A stretch of 64,000 bases of DNA from Siphonodentalium dalli (Eukaryota; Mollusca; Scaphopoda; Gadilida; Siphonodentaliidae), in assembly GCA_032622095.1 (NCBI GenBank), contig CP136061.1, positions 13,967,287 through 14,031,286 on the forward strand. The letters are read 5' to 3'. The translations under genes were made by a program, and so were the position numbers. Within the stretch, counting starts at the first letter, position 1; every line of letters begins with the position of its first letter. Positions 48,394-58,170 of this stretch are shown piece after piece. Under the pieces are notes generated by a model. It did no database searches. It was not told where the DNA came from and was given only the letters and a program-made list of their open reading frames with translations.

Positions 48394-48631
48394 ATGCCCT
48401 AAATAATCGACTCCTTAACTACTTAGAAATTATGGGTAATTTTTCAGGATTTAGTAGGAAATATGGCATGCTGCCATTCATCGGAAAGCTCTCGGTGAGT
48501 GGTTAGGCAGTCGATTATTATTATTATCAGTGAGAGCTTTCCGATGAATGGCAACAAGCCATATTTCCGACTAAATCCTGAACAATTACCCATAATTCTT
48601 CTGTGATTAAGTAGTCGATTACTTCGGGCAT
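48394..48631. mobile_element. fold-back MITE, ~110-bp arms, TA target site
   Basis: ATGCCCTAAATAATCGACTC at the left is mirrored by GTCGATTACTTCGGGCAT at the right. The arms continue through AATTATGGGTAATTTTTCAG, GATTTAGTAGGAAATATGGC and GCCATTCATCGGAAAGCTCTC to a ~38-bp loop with (ATT)n. TA flanks both ends (48392-48393, 48632-48633). About 85-90% arm identity. Confidence 0.85.
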
Positions 48632-48639
48632 TACGGTAA

Positions 48640-49517
48640 ATTTTATCTTATCCGTGCATTCACACTATTGAGGCGTTATCGATTGATTTCCACTTTCCAA
48701 CGAACTCTATACATGGCTATTGGTGTACGGCAACAAAGAGCTTCACATAATGGCGGCAGTCACGGCTTTCTGCCAACATTCTTCATATGAATAAAGATAG
48801 GAATTATATTTATTGTTCTCATCATTAAATGTGGTTTTATTGTGCGGGTACCGCGTAAAATTGCTTCAATGGCCGTGTATTGTTAAGAGTTGTGTTGTAA
48901 GTGTCTGCCGTATCGATACACGTTCCTATGTCTTGCCGTTTTCACATTTTCGATTTATTTAGACTTAAAGGCACGGGCGGCGTTCGTTGCAGAAATATTT
49001 ATATTTGTTCAAATCGCCATCAACAGAAGGAACACCAAAATATATACAGTTCCGCTCATATGCCAAACATAATCAGCGCGTAAATAGTATATTGTCGTCA
49101 AGACGTACGCTGGTGTACTTAAACAAGAGACTGCTCGTGTTACATAAGTTGTGCTTCTGTTTACATAACGCAGCGCAATTCTATTGGTTAATCACACAAA
49201 AATTATATAAACGCTCTTTATTATTTCCATTTCAGGAAAACAATAACAAATAACGCTCTTTATGTTTACCATATCCGGATCTAAACGAAAGCCAGGAAAA
49301 GTAACTTTTTTTGCTTTTGTTTACATAGCAAAGGGGAAAAAGTTGACAATAACTTACTGTTTATGCCATATTTCTGATTGGCATAAGAACAAAGTCTGTC
49401 TATATCTTACTATTCCTTCTGTTTATGGCGGTTTTTGACGGAGATGAATATTTTAACAGATTACCCCCCGCCAAGGCCTCCCGTATCTTTAAGTGCAAAT
49501 AGTGATTTTATTTTTAC
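48640..49517. other. unassigned spacer
   Basis: No gene supported. Overlapping 60-88-codon ORFs at 48890-49253 have no recognisable content. Confidence 0.35.
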
Positions 49518-49889
49518 TTAACCCTTTACCCAACAAACCGGCCAAAACCGGCCAAATAAAGCTTCAACAGCCTAAAATATATTCGGTCTGTCTCAATAGA
49601 ACCATACAAATATGGATAGCATTGGAACCGGCTCCTTGACCACATTGTGATAGTTACAGTTATGCCCTGTGCCAATGCATTCTCTTATATATGCGAGTCG
49701 ACCATAGGTCGCCTCGCATATATAAGAGAATGCATTGGCCTAAAAAAAATCTTTTTTTAACACTTTTTACCATTTTTTCTTACATTCTTTAACAATTTTA
49801 TAATTTTTAATGTGTTAAGCCAATGCATTCTCTTATATATGCGAGGCGACCTATTTGACACAGGGCCGTTCTGTTGGGTAAAGGGCTAA
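49518..49889. mobile_element. piggyBac-like MITE, copy 2
   Basis: TTAA at 49518-49521, then CCCTTTACCCAACAAACCGG. The right end CTGTTGGGTAAAGGG (to 49885) is followed by CTAA, a probable decayed TTAA. The body is colinear with 41934-42299, with the same AATAAAGCTTCAACAGCCTA and the same two palindromes; here the right palindrome is deleted on one side (CGACCTATTTGACACAGGG). The two copies thus lost different arms. Confidence 0.85.
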
Positions 49890-49920
49890 GTGAAATTCAG
49901 TTTAAAACGATAGCCACTTT

Positions 49921-50142
49921 CTTTGCATATTTCTTGGTATATTCCTGTAAGTATTGAGTGACATATTTCTTGGTTTATTCCTGTAAGTATTGAGTGACAT
50001 ATTTCTTGGTATATTCCTGTATGTATTGAGTGACATATTTCTTGGTTTATTCCTGTAAGTATTGAGTGACATATTTCTTGGTATATTCCTGTAAGTATTG
50101 AGTGACATATTTCTTGGTATATTCCTGTAAGTATTGAGTGAC
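49921..50142. repeat. 36-bp tandem repeat, ~6 copies
   Basis: The unit TGACATATTTCTTGGTATAT + TCCTGTAAGTATTGAG repeats with single-base variation (GGTATA/GGTTTA). It is a multiple of 3, so the minus strand is open (MSLNTYRNIPRN per unit). Confidence 0.95.
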
Positions 50143-50970
50143 AATCTCCATACGATTGCGTCCATTTTTCGACATGGATGCGGTGCTTGTTTTCCGGATC
50201 ATTGAAAATGGGTTCTAATCCGAATTGGCATCTTAATATACTCTAACTACATAGAAGTAACATTCATTCACGATTTGTTTCAAATGTTGTTTGACAATAT
50301 ATGCACGCAGTATCGTTTATTTGTGTTTACTAAGTGTTTTGTTTCTTACTTCGCGCGGGTGTAAAAAAACTGAAGGTTATAAGCGTGCACTCGATCGTCA
50401 AATGTTGCCGAAACAATAGATTAGAATGACTCCCCTTATATTGCTTTCTTCGTGCAAAACGGCGTGCAAAATGGAGCGACATAGCCTCATAGTCAATCTA
50501 GAAGTGCCTTGTCAATCTTTTCTACTGAGACTACGTTTGATCGATTAGCTTGGTCAGAAGGAATATACTAAATAGTTAACATACGGCTCAATGTTAACAT
50601 ACATGTGTTTTTAGCTCACTATTTGTATAAATTTGGTCCAAATATAAACAAATCAGCAGCCATAATTTAATACATCGATCGAGTGTCCGTGTAAGTTGTG
50701 ACTTTGAAAATTTGATCTCGAAGGGCAATGGTGTGCGTGGGGGAGGGGTATTTTTTTGCCTGGTCTGACTCAGATGATAGTACTAACACCATTGTCTAGG
50801 AACTGTTACATCGAAAGTTAATCTATTACCAGCTTTATGGTGGATCGGGAATGATTTTTAGATTTTTAGAGCAATAGGCCTAGTACCGTATATATATATT
50901 TAGTAACATGAGATCACGTGACATAACTATATATATGTGGTATTCTTAGTGAATCGGACCAGGTCACCAG

Positions 50971-51367
50971 TCGGGATTGTTTTTACCATGTGCCAATGCA
51001 TTCTCTTATATATGCGAGTCGACCATAGGTCGTCTCGCATATATAAGAGAATGCATTGGCCTAACAATTTTTTACAATTTTAATAATTTGTTCTTGTATT
51101 CTTCAACAATTTTACAATTTCACCCATACAGAGCCCCAGAAAAACATGAGCCGACGACACTCTTCTATATGCTTCTATATATGTGTGGGGCTCCCTGCAG
51201 GGTAATGGATGTTTTTTATTTTATGTCCTAAAATTTGTAAGAAACATTTATTTTAAAAAAATGAAAAAAAATTGTTAGGCCAATGTATTCTCTTATATAT
51301 GCGAGGCGACCTATGGTCGACTCGCATATATAAGAGAATGCATTGGCACAGGGTAAAATAATCCCGA
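50971..51367. mobile_element. double-palindrome MITE, copy 3
   Basis: Colinear with 37809-38198. Outer inverted ends TCGGGATTGTTTTTACCATG and GGGTAAAATAATCCCGA; two palindromes (GCCAATGCATTCTCTTATAT arms) around a core with GGGGCTCCCTGCAGGGTAAT. Right flank CTTACGACTGGATTTGATAT is shared with copy 1, so the element may extend to ~51392. Confidence 0.85.
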
Positions 51368-51536
51368 CTTACGACTGGATTTGATATGGCGGGTGACATA
51401 TATGGTTGTGTAATGAATCCGATTACCCTTAAATGACTGCATTAGTTCCATAAAGCCACATTCTTTCAACTTGCTGATAACGAAATCGTCAGCCATAGCT
51501 AGGATCAGATCGAATATTAAAACAGTCGAAGATGAT

Positions 51537-52331
51537 ATGTCTACGGTCCTTGAGAAGGTTGAAAGCTATATAAAAGCCGAGAGGAAACAAGACGCTCAAA
51601 TCGCCACACTGAAAGATGTAATTTCAAAACAGACTGGAAAATGTTCAAATAACACTCAAAATATTAACATTGACAAAAACGTGTTGGAAACAATGAAACA
51701 GAATACAGACAGAATGCAGCAAGAATTCCGACGCCACACTAACGAGACGTGCAGTAAACTACAGACCATGATTGAAAGTGTGTCGAAATCACATACTGGG
51801 TCAATGAATTCCCAAACAGAGCTGATTAATAGTGTTAAGGTGCTTTGCACTTCTATTCAACAGAGACCTCAACCAAATTCGTATATGTATAAGGAGGATA
51901 ACCAGAAATCCACAAGTGTTCACATTAACAACCAATCAGCAGACGCCTCTATAAACAGCATCCCTGTCGATAATTCCGACCACAGTAGCGAAACCCGTGA
52001 AACGAACGAAACGTATTCCAGAACAATTAATAAGGATCGTGTTTTTAGACAGAGACTTGATGAACCACTGAAAACAGCTAAAGTTTTTGTTAGCAACTTT
52101 GTTGATGAAGTGACAGTCTATGACTTGAAGGACGTTCTGACGCAAAATGACATTTCATTCACCAAAATTCTGTTAATGTCAAATAACTCGGCTAGAATCA
52201 ATGTCTGTGAATCTCAAGTTGACCAAGTTACAAGCAGGTATTTTTGGGCAAATCGGATTTATTGTCGGAAATGGATACCTTACAACGAGCATACAACAAA
52301 GCGTGAAGAAGAACGCCGTTATTATGATTAG
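51537..52331 (+). CDS. LINE ORF1-like coiled-coil protein
   Basis: The frame is open from 51417 to the TAG at 52329-52331, with the first ATG at 51537 (MSTVLEKVESYIKAER), giving 264 residues. The N-terminal half is helical and charged (QDAQIATLKDVISKQ; MQQEFRRHTNETCSKLQTMI), a likely coiled coil. The middle is Ser/Asn/Thr-rich and flexible. The last ~90 residues (LKTAKVFVSNFVDEVTVYDL...ILLMSNNSARINV) resemble a small beta-alpha RNA-binding or RRM-like fold, though I cannot assign a named domain. Position just upstream of an endonuclease-RT ORF makes an RNA-chaperone ORF1 role likely. Ends 59 bp before the longest ORF2 start. If the element is 5'-truncated, part of ORF1 may be missing. Confidence 0.65.
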   Translation: MSTVLEKVESYIKAERKQDAQIATLKDVISKQTGKCSNNTQNINIDKNVLETMKQNTDRMQQEFRRHTNETCSKLQTMIESVSKSHTGSMNSQTELINSVKVLCTSIQQRPQPNSYMYKEDNQKSTSVHINNQSADASINSIPVDNSDHSSETRETNETYSRTINKDRVFRQRLDEPLKTAKVFVSNFVDEVTVYDLKDVLTQNDISFTKILLMSNNSARINVCESQVDQVTSRYFWANRIYCRKWIPYNEHTTKREEERRYYD

Positions 52332-52390
52332 TTTGATTGATTGCTTGCCTATAGTGAGCACTATTAATTGTATTAACACGAAGTAATATC

Positions 52391-55300
52391 ATGTCACCAC
52401 CCTGTCATTCTAACCTACACCATAAGTCGTATTTTACTATAATAGGTTTATTGCTGTGCCTACTATCGACATTGTGTATTCATGTATCTCTAAATTATAT
52501 ATCACAATATGTACCGCCGTATTTGAGCACCACATATATTATCATGACGTCCAATAACTGTAGCCAATTAAAACGGAGCTTCCTAACATGGAATGCCACA
52601 GGCCTAATGAGCTCTTCAGCTTACCTAACAAGATTTCTTGAATTTAATCATATCGATGTGGCAGGTGTCAGTGAACACTGGCTACATGAACACAATGCAG
52701 ATTATGCGCAATGTATCAGTAAGCAATATGATTATCACGTTGTCTGTGACGCCTCGCAACGTCTACCCATGCAGAGGGGTAGATATTCCGGCGGTGTTCT
52801 ACTTATGTGGCATAAAAAATACGCAAAATACGTTACCGCTCTTCAAATTCCAGATGATAGGATTGCTGGCATTCAAATGCAAATTAGCCGACATCAGTAT
52901 CTATATATCTTCCAGATATACCTTCCTTCTACAAATCACACTCTTGACTTTTACAAAGAGTATTTGCAAAAGGTCAGCACTGTTTTCGATACATATAGTT
53001 CGCTGGGCAAAATAATTATGATGGGAGACTTTAATGCAAATCCGGACAAAAAGGGTCCAAGGAATTCTGCATTCAAGAAATTTGTCAAAGCGCTAAAATG
53101 TTTCTCTGTGAATCACTCGAGATGCAGATACCCAAATAGTTCTACGTGTATTCCGTACAATAGTAATAACGGCACAGTTATTGATCACGTTTTGATTCCC
53201 ACTGAAGACTCAGCCCTTATACCAGACATCAATGTTATCGATGACGATTCCCTAAATGTGTCAAATCATCGCCCAATTTTGTTCACAATGCAATTTCCAG
53301 TTGACAATCACGGCATTTACAACGTCACGAACAATAACTCTAAACCAAATTGGAAAAAAGTTAAATCAGACCCTTCAATTTTGCAAAATTATCGCAATGC
53401 TCTTGACTTAAAGCTATGTGATAGTAAAACTGACATTATTAACGTATCTGAAGTTGATGTTATATATAATGAGATTGTAAGCGCGATAACATATGCATCT
53501 GATCAGTGTATACCCCGCAAGAGGTTCTCAAAACACCTCAAACCGTTCTGGAATAAAGAACTTAATAACTTGCATAAAGAAATGAAAAAGTATCGATCTA
53601 TTTGGATCAGGGATGGCCGACCCCGTGCTTGCTCTGGTGCTATAAGCTACACAAACTATAAAAACGCAAAGGCACACTTTCGAAGGTTGTATCGTTTGAA
53701 ATCTTATAAGTACATTCAGGAAATAAATCATGAAATTGATCACAAAGCTGAAGTTGACCACGACTCATTCTTTAGGTTATTCAATCTGAAACGGTCTAAA
53801 CGAGTCAGCCCCAATAATATGTTTCATCACGATGGAAAACTCTTAAGGGACCCTGAAGACATTGTGTGCGCATGGGGTGATTACTTTGAACAATTATATA
53901 CGCCACTGACCTCAGAAGAATTTGATCAAACGCATTATACCTCAGTAAATAGTTTTGTCAATGACATAATACAAGAAAAGGCACCTTCTTCTATTGATAA
54001 ACTCATTCTCTTCCCAGTTACATGTCAAGAACTCAAATCTGTGTATAAGTCTCTAAGCTTAAATAAAGCTGTAGGGTGGGATAACGTAGCATACGAGCAT
54101 ATTATATACGGCAGCGACTTACTCACAAATATTTTATCAACCTGCTTATCCGGAATATTTAAATATGGTAAAGTTCCAAAAAATGCAAAGAAAGGAATAA
54201 TTATAACTCTACACAAAGGCGGTTCCAAAAGCAAAGATGACTTTAATAACTATAGAGCAATTACATTGATGCCTGCCCTATACAAAATTACTGAACGTGT
54301 GCTTCTGAACCGAATCGAGAAATTCTCTCCCCGTACTCTAGAAGTTGACCCATTGCAGCACGGGTTCCAAAAATGTTTGAGCTCAAATATGGTGTCGTAC
54401 ATGACACTAGAATGTATTGATTATGCTAAAGATGTTGGTCACAAAATGTACGCATGTTTCCTGGACGCAATGAAGGCCTTTGACACGGTGTGGATCAACG
54501 GGTTGTTGTACAAACTATATGATCGCGGCATTCAAGGCCTCTCGTTTTCTCTTATACATAGCCTGATATCTGATGTCCAATGTTCAGTTAGGTATAACGG
54601 TACATCATCCCGTTGGTTCACAGTGTGTCAAGGAGCAAGGCAGGGGGGAATATTATCCCCTTCATACTATATGATCTATGTGAACGACCTCATACTACAG
54701 CTGAGGAACTCAAGAAATGGTCTAAACTTATATGGTATAGATTGTTCCAGCCCAACGCTAGCTGACGATATGTTATTACTTTCACTTACTATGACTGGGT
54801 TACGTAATCTTTGCGACATCTGCTACCGTTACAGCACGGTGTGGCGCTATATGTACAACCCATCAAAATGTTCCGTTATTGTATTCAATGAATCTAAGGC
54901 GCGTGCAAACAAAACTGACCGTAGATGGCATATTGGACCATCTGTAATACCGGAAGTGGAAGAAGTTACCCATCTTGGTATTCCTTTAAATAAGTATGAT
55001 TTAAATGGTGCATTTGTAGATACAATTTGTCGCAAAATCAGGGGCACCTATCTCATGTTATCTAATGCTGGCCTTTACGCCGGTGGGATAACGCCACTGA
55101 GCTGTAAGACAATATACGAATCTATTGTCCTCTCAAAGTCGCTATTTGGCGCAGAATTACTATGGAACCTGGCACATAAACATGAGGAAGCTCTTGAAAA
55201 ATGCCATAGATTTTGTCTGAAACAGGTTCAGGGGTTACCTACGCGTGCTAGAACAGTTATCGTCCATGGGCTCATAGGAGTTCACCCTATTATGAGCTAT

Positions 55301-56032
55301 ATAGATAAACGAAAACTATCGTTCCTTAGTTCAATGTGTAATCTGGAACAAATTAAAACGGCCAAGGAAATTTTCATTTTCCGTCTTTATCAACACGCAC
55401 TTGCTCCAACTACTTCTTGTAAAAATTTCTCCTCCGATATCATGGTAACAATGAATAAATACAAACTGGTAGACTACTTGCGTCTGTATTTGAAGGAATC
55501 AGTATTTCCTTCTAAAGAGAAATGGAAACAATTAACTAAAGCTCTCATTAATGAGACTGAGAGCGCGGCCTGGTCCGAGAGAATTCATGCTGATAACTCC
55601 TTAATTCGATTCTCGAAGATTCAGACCACGTTCGAAGTCTCGCATCTGTGGAAATTGTGCCGCCTGTTTCCAGAAAATAAATTGTCTTATTACAAAATGG
55701 CACAAATTATACAATTCTCCTGCGTTCCGTGTGATACAGGTATTTGTTCAAATTGCTCTCGCGCGTACTCCGACTACATGCGGCATGCAATAGTCCAGTG
55801 TTCCTCATTAACGTGTATCCGTGACGAAATAGAATTTTCTGTTTTGTGTAGATTTGGAGTTCAAATTTACATACGCTTTGATTCTCTTTCAGATGAAGAT
55901 AAATTATTATTCTTCTTGACGGCAAAATTTGAAGAAATTGCCTCTTATGTCGAAGATATCAACGACTTTGCAAATTTCATAATTAATTGCACTTGTAAAC
56001 TATGGGAAGAATATCATTGCCTCTCTGTTTGA
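52391..56032 (+). CDS. LINE ORF2: AP-endonuclease plus reverse transcriptase (LADD box), CCHC knuckle
   Basis: 1213 codons from ATG 52391; ATG 52544 (residue 52, MTSNNCSQLKRSFLTWNATG) is the likelier start, because residues 1-51 are hydrophobic and lie before the conserved endonuclease start. Endonuclease: TWNATGL 66-71, Glu95 (SEHW), GDFNAN 212-217, IDHVLIP 264-270, SNHRP 291-295. Reverse transcriptase: NKAVGWDN 558-565, NYRAITLMPALYK 620-632, FLDAMKAFDTVW 690-701 (Asp692), GARQGGILSPSYY 748-760, LADDMLLLS 790-798 (Asp792, Asp793). A C-terminal CCHC knuckle lies at C1119, C1122, H1132, C1137. The protein nicks target DNA and copies its own RNA there. Catalytic residues look complete. The usual F/YADD is LADD here. 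Clade not resolved. Confidence 0.92.
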   Translation: MSPPCHSNLHHKSYFTIIGLLLCLLSTLCIHVSLNYISQYVPPYLSTTYIIMTSNNCSQLKRSFLTWNATGLMSSSAYLTRFLEFNHIDVAGVSEHWLHEHNADYAQCISKQYDYHVVCDASQRLPMQRGRYSGGVLLMWHKKYAKYVTALQIPDDRIAGIQMQISRHQYLYIFQIYLPSTNHTLDFYKEYLQKVSTVFDTYSSLGKIIMMGDFNANPDKKGPRNSAFKKFVKALKCFSVNHSRCRYPNSSTCIPYNSNNGTVIDHVLIPTEDSALIPDINVIDDDSLNVSNHRPILFTMQFPVDNHGIYNVTNNNSKPNWKKVKSDPSILQNYRNALDLKLCDSKTDIINVSEVDVIYNEIVSAITYASDQCIPRKRFSKHLKPFWNKELNNLHKEMKKYRSIWIRDGRPRACSGAISYTNYKNAKAHFRRLYRLKSYKYIQEINHEIDHKAEVDHDSFFRLFNLKRSKRVSPNNMFHHDGKLLRDPEDIVCAWGDYFEQLYTPLTSEEFDQTHYTSVNSFVNDIIQEKAPSSIDKLILFPVTCQELKSVYKSLSLNKAVGWDNVAYEHIIYGSDLLTNILSTCLSGIFKYGKVPKNAKKGIIITLHKGGSKSKDDFNNYRAITLMPALYKITERVLLNRIEKFSPRTLEVDPLQHGFQKCLSSNMVSYMTLECIDYAKDVGHKMYACFLDAMKAFDTVWINGLLYKLYDRGIQGLSFSLIHSLISDVQCSVRYNGTSSRWFTVCQGARQGGILSPSYYMIYVNDLILQLRNSRNGLNLYGIDCSSPTLADDMLLLSLTMTGLRNLCDICYRYSTVWRYMYNPSKCSVIVFNESKARANKTDRRWHIGPSVIPEVEEVTHLGIPLNKYDLNGAFVDTICRKIRGTYLMLSNAGLYAGGITPLSCKTIYESIVLSKSLFGAELLWNLAHKHEEALEKCHRFCLKQVQGLPTRARTVIVHGLIGVHPIMSYIDKRKLSFLSSMCNLEQIKTAKEIFIFRLYQHALAPTTSCKNFSSDIMVTMNKYKLVDYLRLYLKESVFPSKEKWKQLTKALINETESAAWSERIHADNSLIRFSKIQTTFEVSHLWKLCRLFPENKLSYYKMAQIIQFSCVPCDTGICSNCSRAYSDYMRHAIVQCSSLTCIRDEIEFSVLCRFGVQIYIRFDSLSDEDKLLFFLTAKFEEIASYVEDINDFANFIINCTCKLWEEYHCLSV

Positions 56033-56785
56033 ATTGTAGTTAAACAATTTATAGTATACGCTAGTAATGACATAATGCTATACATAACTCATAGAATCCA
56101 TAGAATCCGAAGACACGACAAATGAGTAAATATATATACTTGAGTGGTGCTGGGGAAATGGTCGGCTCCGAGTCGGTAAGACTGCACAAAGGCATTGGCG
56201 TTTGTGGGTCTTCCAGAGAGAGAGATCCCCGATTTGGGTCCAACTCCGGCTTGGTCGTCTCGGAGTATGCTATTTCTCTGGTCCCAGTTCTTTATATATA
56301 AAGATCTATATAACCGTATAATAACACATCACATTTAGCCTGTCGTGGAGAGCCAATTAGATATTTGACCATATGTTCATTCCATTACACGATAACGCTA
56401 CATTGCCATTCTGGTCGTCTGTCTCTGTCTATACATATAACGAATGTGTGTCTGTTAGTATGAATACTTCATGCATGTAATTCGCCAATGTTTTGTGTGT
56501 GTCTGTTAGTATGAATGCTTCTGGGAGTTTGTTTGTTATAAATGGAAGTCATGCATGTAATTCTCCAATGTTATAGATGTGTGTCTGTTAGTATGAATGC
56601 TTCTATGTGTATGGTTGTTGCAAATGGAAATCTTGTATGTAATTCTCATGTTCACCACTTAGATGATGACTGTAAATATGTTGACTTTTGTTACCTGTTT
56701 ATGTTCTTATAATTTATATTAATTGTATGCATTCTCTAAATATCTCCATGAATGGAGGAAATAAAGAATATATATATATATTACT
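56033..56785 (+). other. LINE 3' UTR with internal ~60-bp repeats and AATAAA
   Basis: TGTGTCTGTTAGTATGAATG occurs three times (about 56450, 56500, 56580) with CATGCATGTAATTC between copies. AATAAAG at ~56760 precedes an (AT)n tail. Also a Ser/Pro-free GAGTCGG/GGAGTATG-rich stretch at 56160-56270 without a known motif. Confidence 0.65.
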
Positions 56786-56825
56786 ATGGCGTTGGGCTAA
56801 AATCTTACCCAACTGAATTTATAGT

Positions 56826-57350
56826 GTAAACTTTAGTGACTATACAATAGTTTAATTACCAGTACTCCCTCGTTACGGTTGTTTGTATAAACGTGAACAG
56901 ATTATATAACTACGTATACGCTTGGTCGGTGCATACAACATTTACAAAGTTTACAATTCGACGCCCATATGCATTCAAACGAATATCTGCGTTCGACAAC
57001 TTCTTCTGGATAGAACGGTCCTACACGGTCCGACACGGGTACTTGACGCTATCGATTCGAGTTGTAAATCAAGCAGAGAAAAATGCAAATGCACGCTATT
57101 CATGGCTATTCGTGTACGGCAAAACTAACAGCTTATTTAGTCTGTTCGTCATACAATACGGCTTTATTGTTTGGAAACTGCATGTGCACTATTAACTACT
57201 GTATACAATCAATAATTATAGCTATAGACGTTCCGGATATTTCTTAAACTTTAGTGATACATTAGCTTAACTACCAGAACTCACACGTTACGGATGCTTG
57301 TATAAACATGAATGTACGGATTATATAACCACATGATCGGTCCATACAAT
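56826..57350. repeat. direct repeat pair, ~115 bp, ~415 bp apart
   Basis: 56826-56940 (AACTTTAGTGACTATACAAT ... TTGTATAAACGTGAACAGAT) and 57243-57350 (AACTTTAGTGATACATTAGC ... TTGTATAAACATGAATGTAC) share order and most bases, including GATTATATAAC(T/C)AC. The ORF across 56893-57195 is uncharacterised. Confidence 0.65.
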
Positions 57351-57689
57351 CACACCAGGTAAGTGGAACAAAATAACGAAATAATTGACTCAAAAATCAC
57401 CAAGGACAAGACTATATTGTCTCGTTGCATTTTGTTTGTTTCAATATTTGCTGGGTATTTGTCGTTCGTGTTGATGGAGATTATTTGGCTGGGTACCAGT
57501 CTTTCGTGTTGATGGAGATATTTGGATGGGTATCAGTCGTTCATGCACACACTACGGACCGTATTTATGGCCGGACCATTTACAAAATTTGCAGGCCCGA
57601 TTGTGATCGCCTGTCGATGGGATCTTTCGAATATGAACGATTTTGGATGAAAATATGGCGCCGGCAGGCATCTTGGATTTTTCTCTTTG

Positions 57690-58170
57690 CATGACTAAAT
57701 CCTTTGGCATGCCCTACAGACGACATCTCTCATCCGATCATCACCAAACTTATGGATCTTCTGGGTGACCTCTGGGTGGGAACCTCCTATTTTGACAGAA
57801 ATTCGTTGCAAAACCATGGCTACCAGCGGGCATCTTGGATTTTACTCTTTATATGACCAAAATCCTTCGGTACACCCTACAGTCCACATCCCTCATCCGA
57901 TCGTCGCCAAACTGGATCTTCGGGGTGACATCCAGATGGGAGTCCTATTTTGACTGATATATTTTTAAAAACATGGCCGCCAGCAGCCATCTTGGATTTC
58001 AAATTCGAATCAATCGGCTCACCCGCAATCCGCATTTATTGGAGAATTTATTTTGAAAATTTACAGGCATATTTAGAATCACATCTAGATTTGAGCTATC
58101 AAATTTGAACAATTTTCGATGAAAAACATGGTCGCCGGCAGCCATCTTGGATTTTACTCTTTGTATGTTG
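57690..58170 (+). repeat. dispersed repeat with internal ~125-bp tandem units, left part
   Basis: GGCATCTTGGATTTTTCTCT, CATGACTAAATCCTTTGGCA, CTCATCCGATCATCACCAAA and a GGGTGAC block recur three to four times with drift (57660, 57830, 57970, 58135), ending at TTTACTCTTTGTATG (58170). The sequence resumes at 60338 as ACTAAATCCTTACAGACC. Confidence 0.75.

Larger units (their letters stand above)
51417..56785 (+). mobile_element. nearly intact non-LTR retrotransposon (LINE) with two open ORFs
   Basis: Two consecutive plus-strand ORFs (51537-52331 and 52391/52544-56032) and a ~750-bp 3' UTR ending GGAGGAAATAAAGAATATAT with an (AT)n tail. No stop or frameshift was found in ORF2, in contrast to every other LINE in the window. 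The 5' boundary is unclear: it lies between the MITE (~51392) and ORF1, and a 5' UTR of expected length is missing or replaced. I could not define a target duplication. It may be recently active or slightly 5'-truncated. Confidence 0.8.

Noticed and set aside
48890-49253. Three overlapping 60-88-aa plus-strand ORFs
   Set aside because: Same DNA in different frames, no recognisable content.
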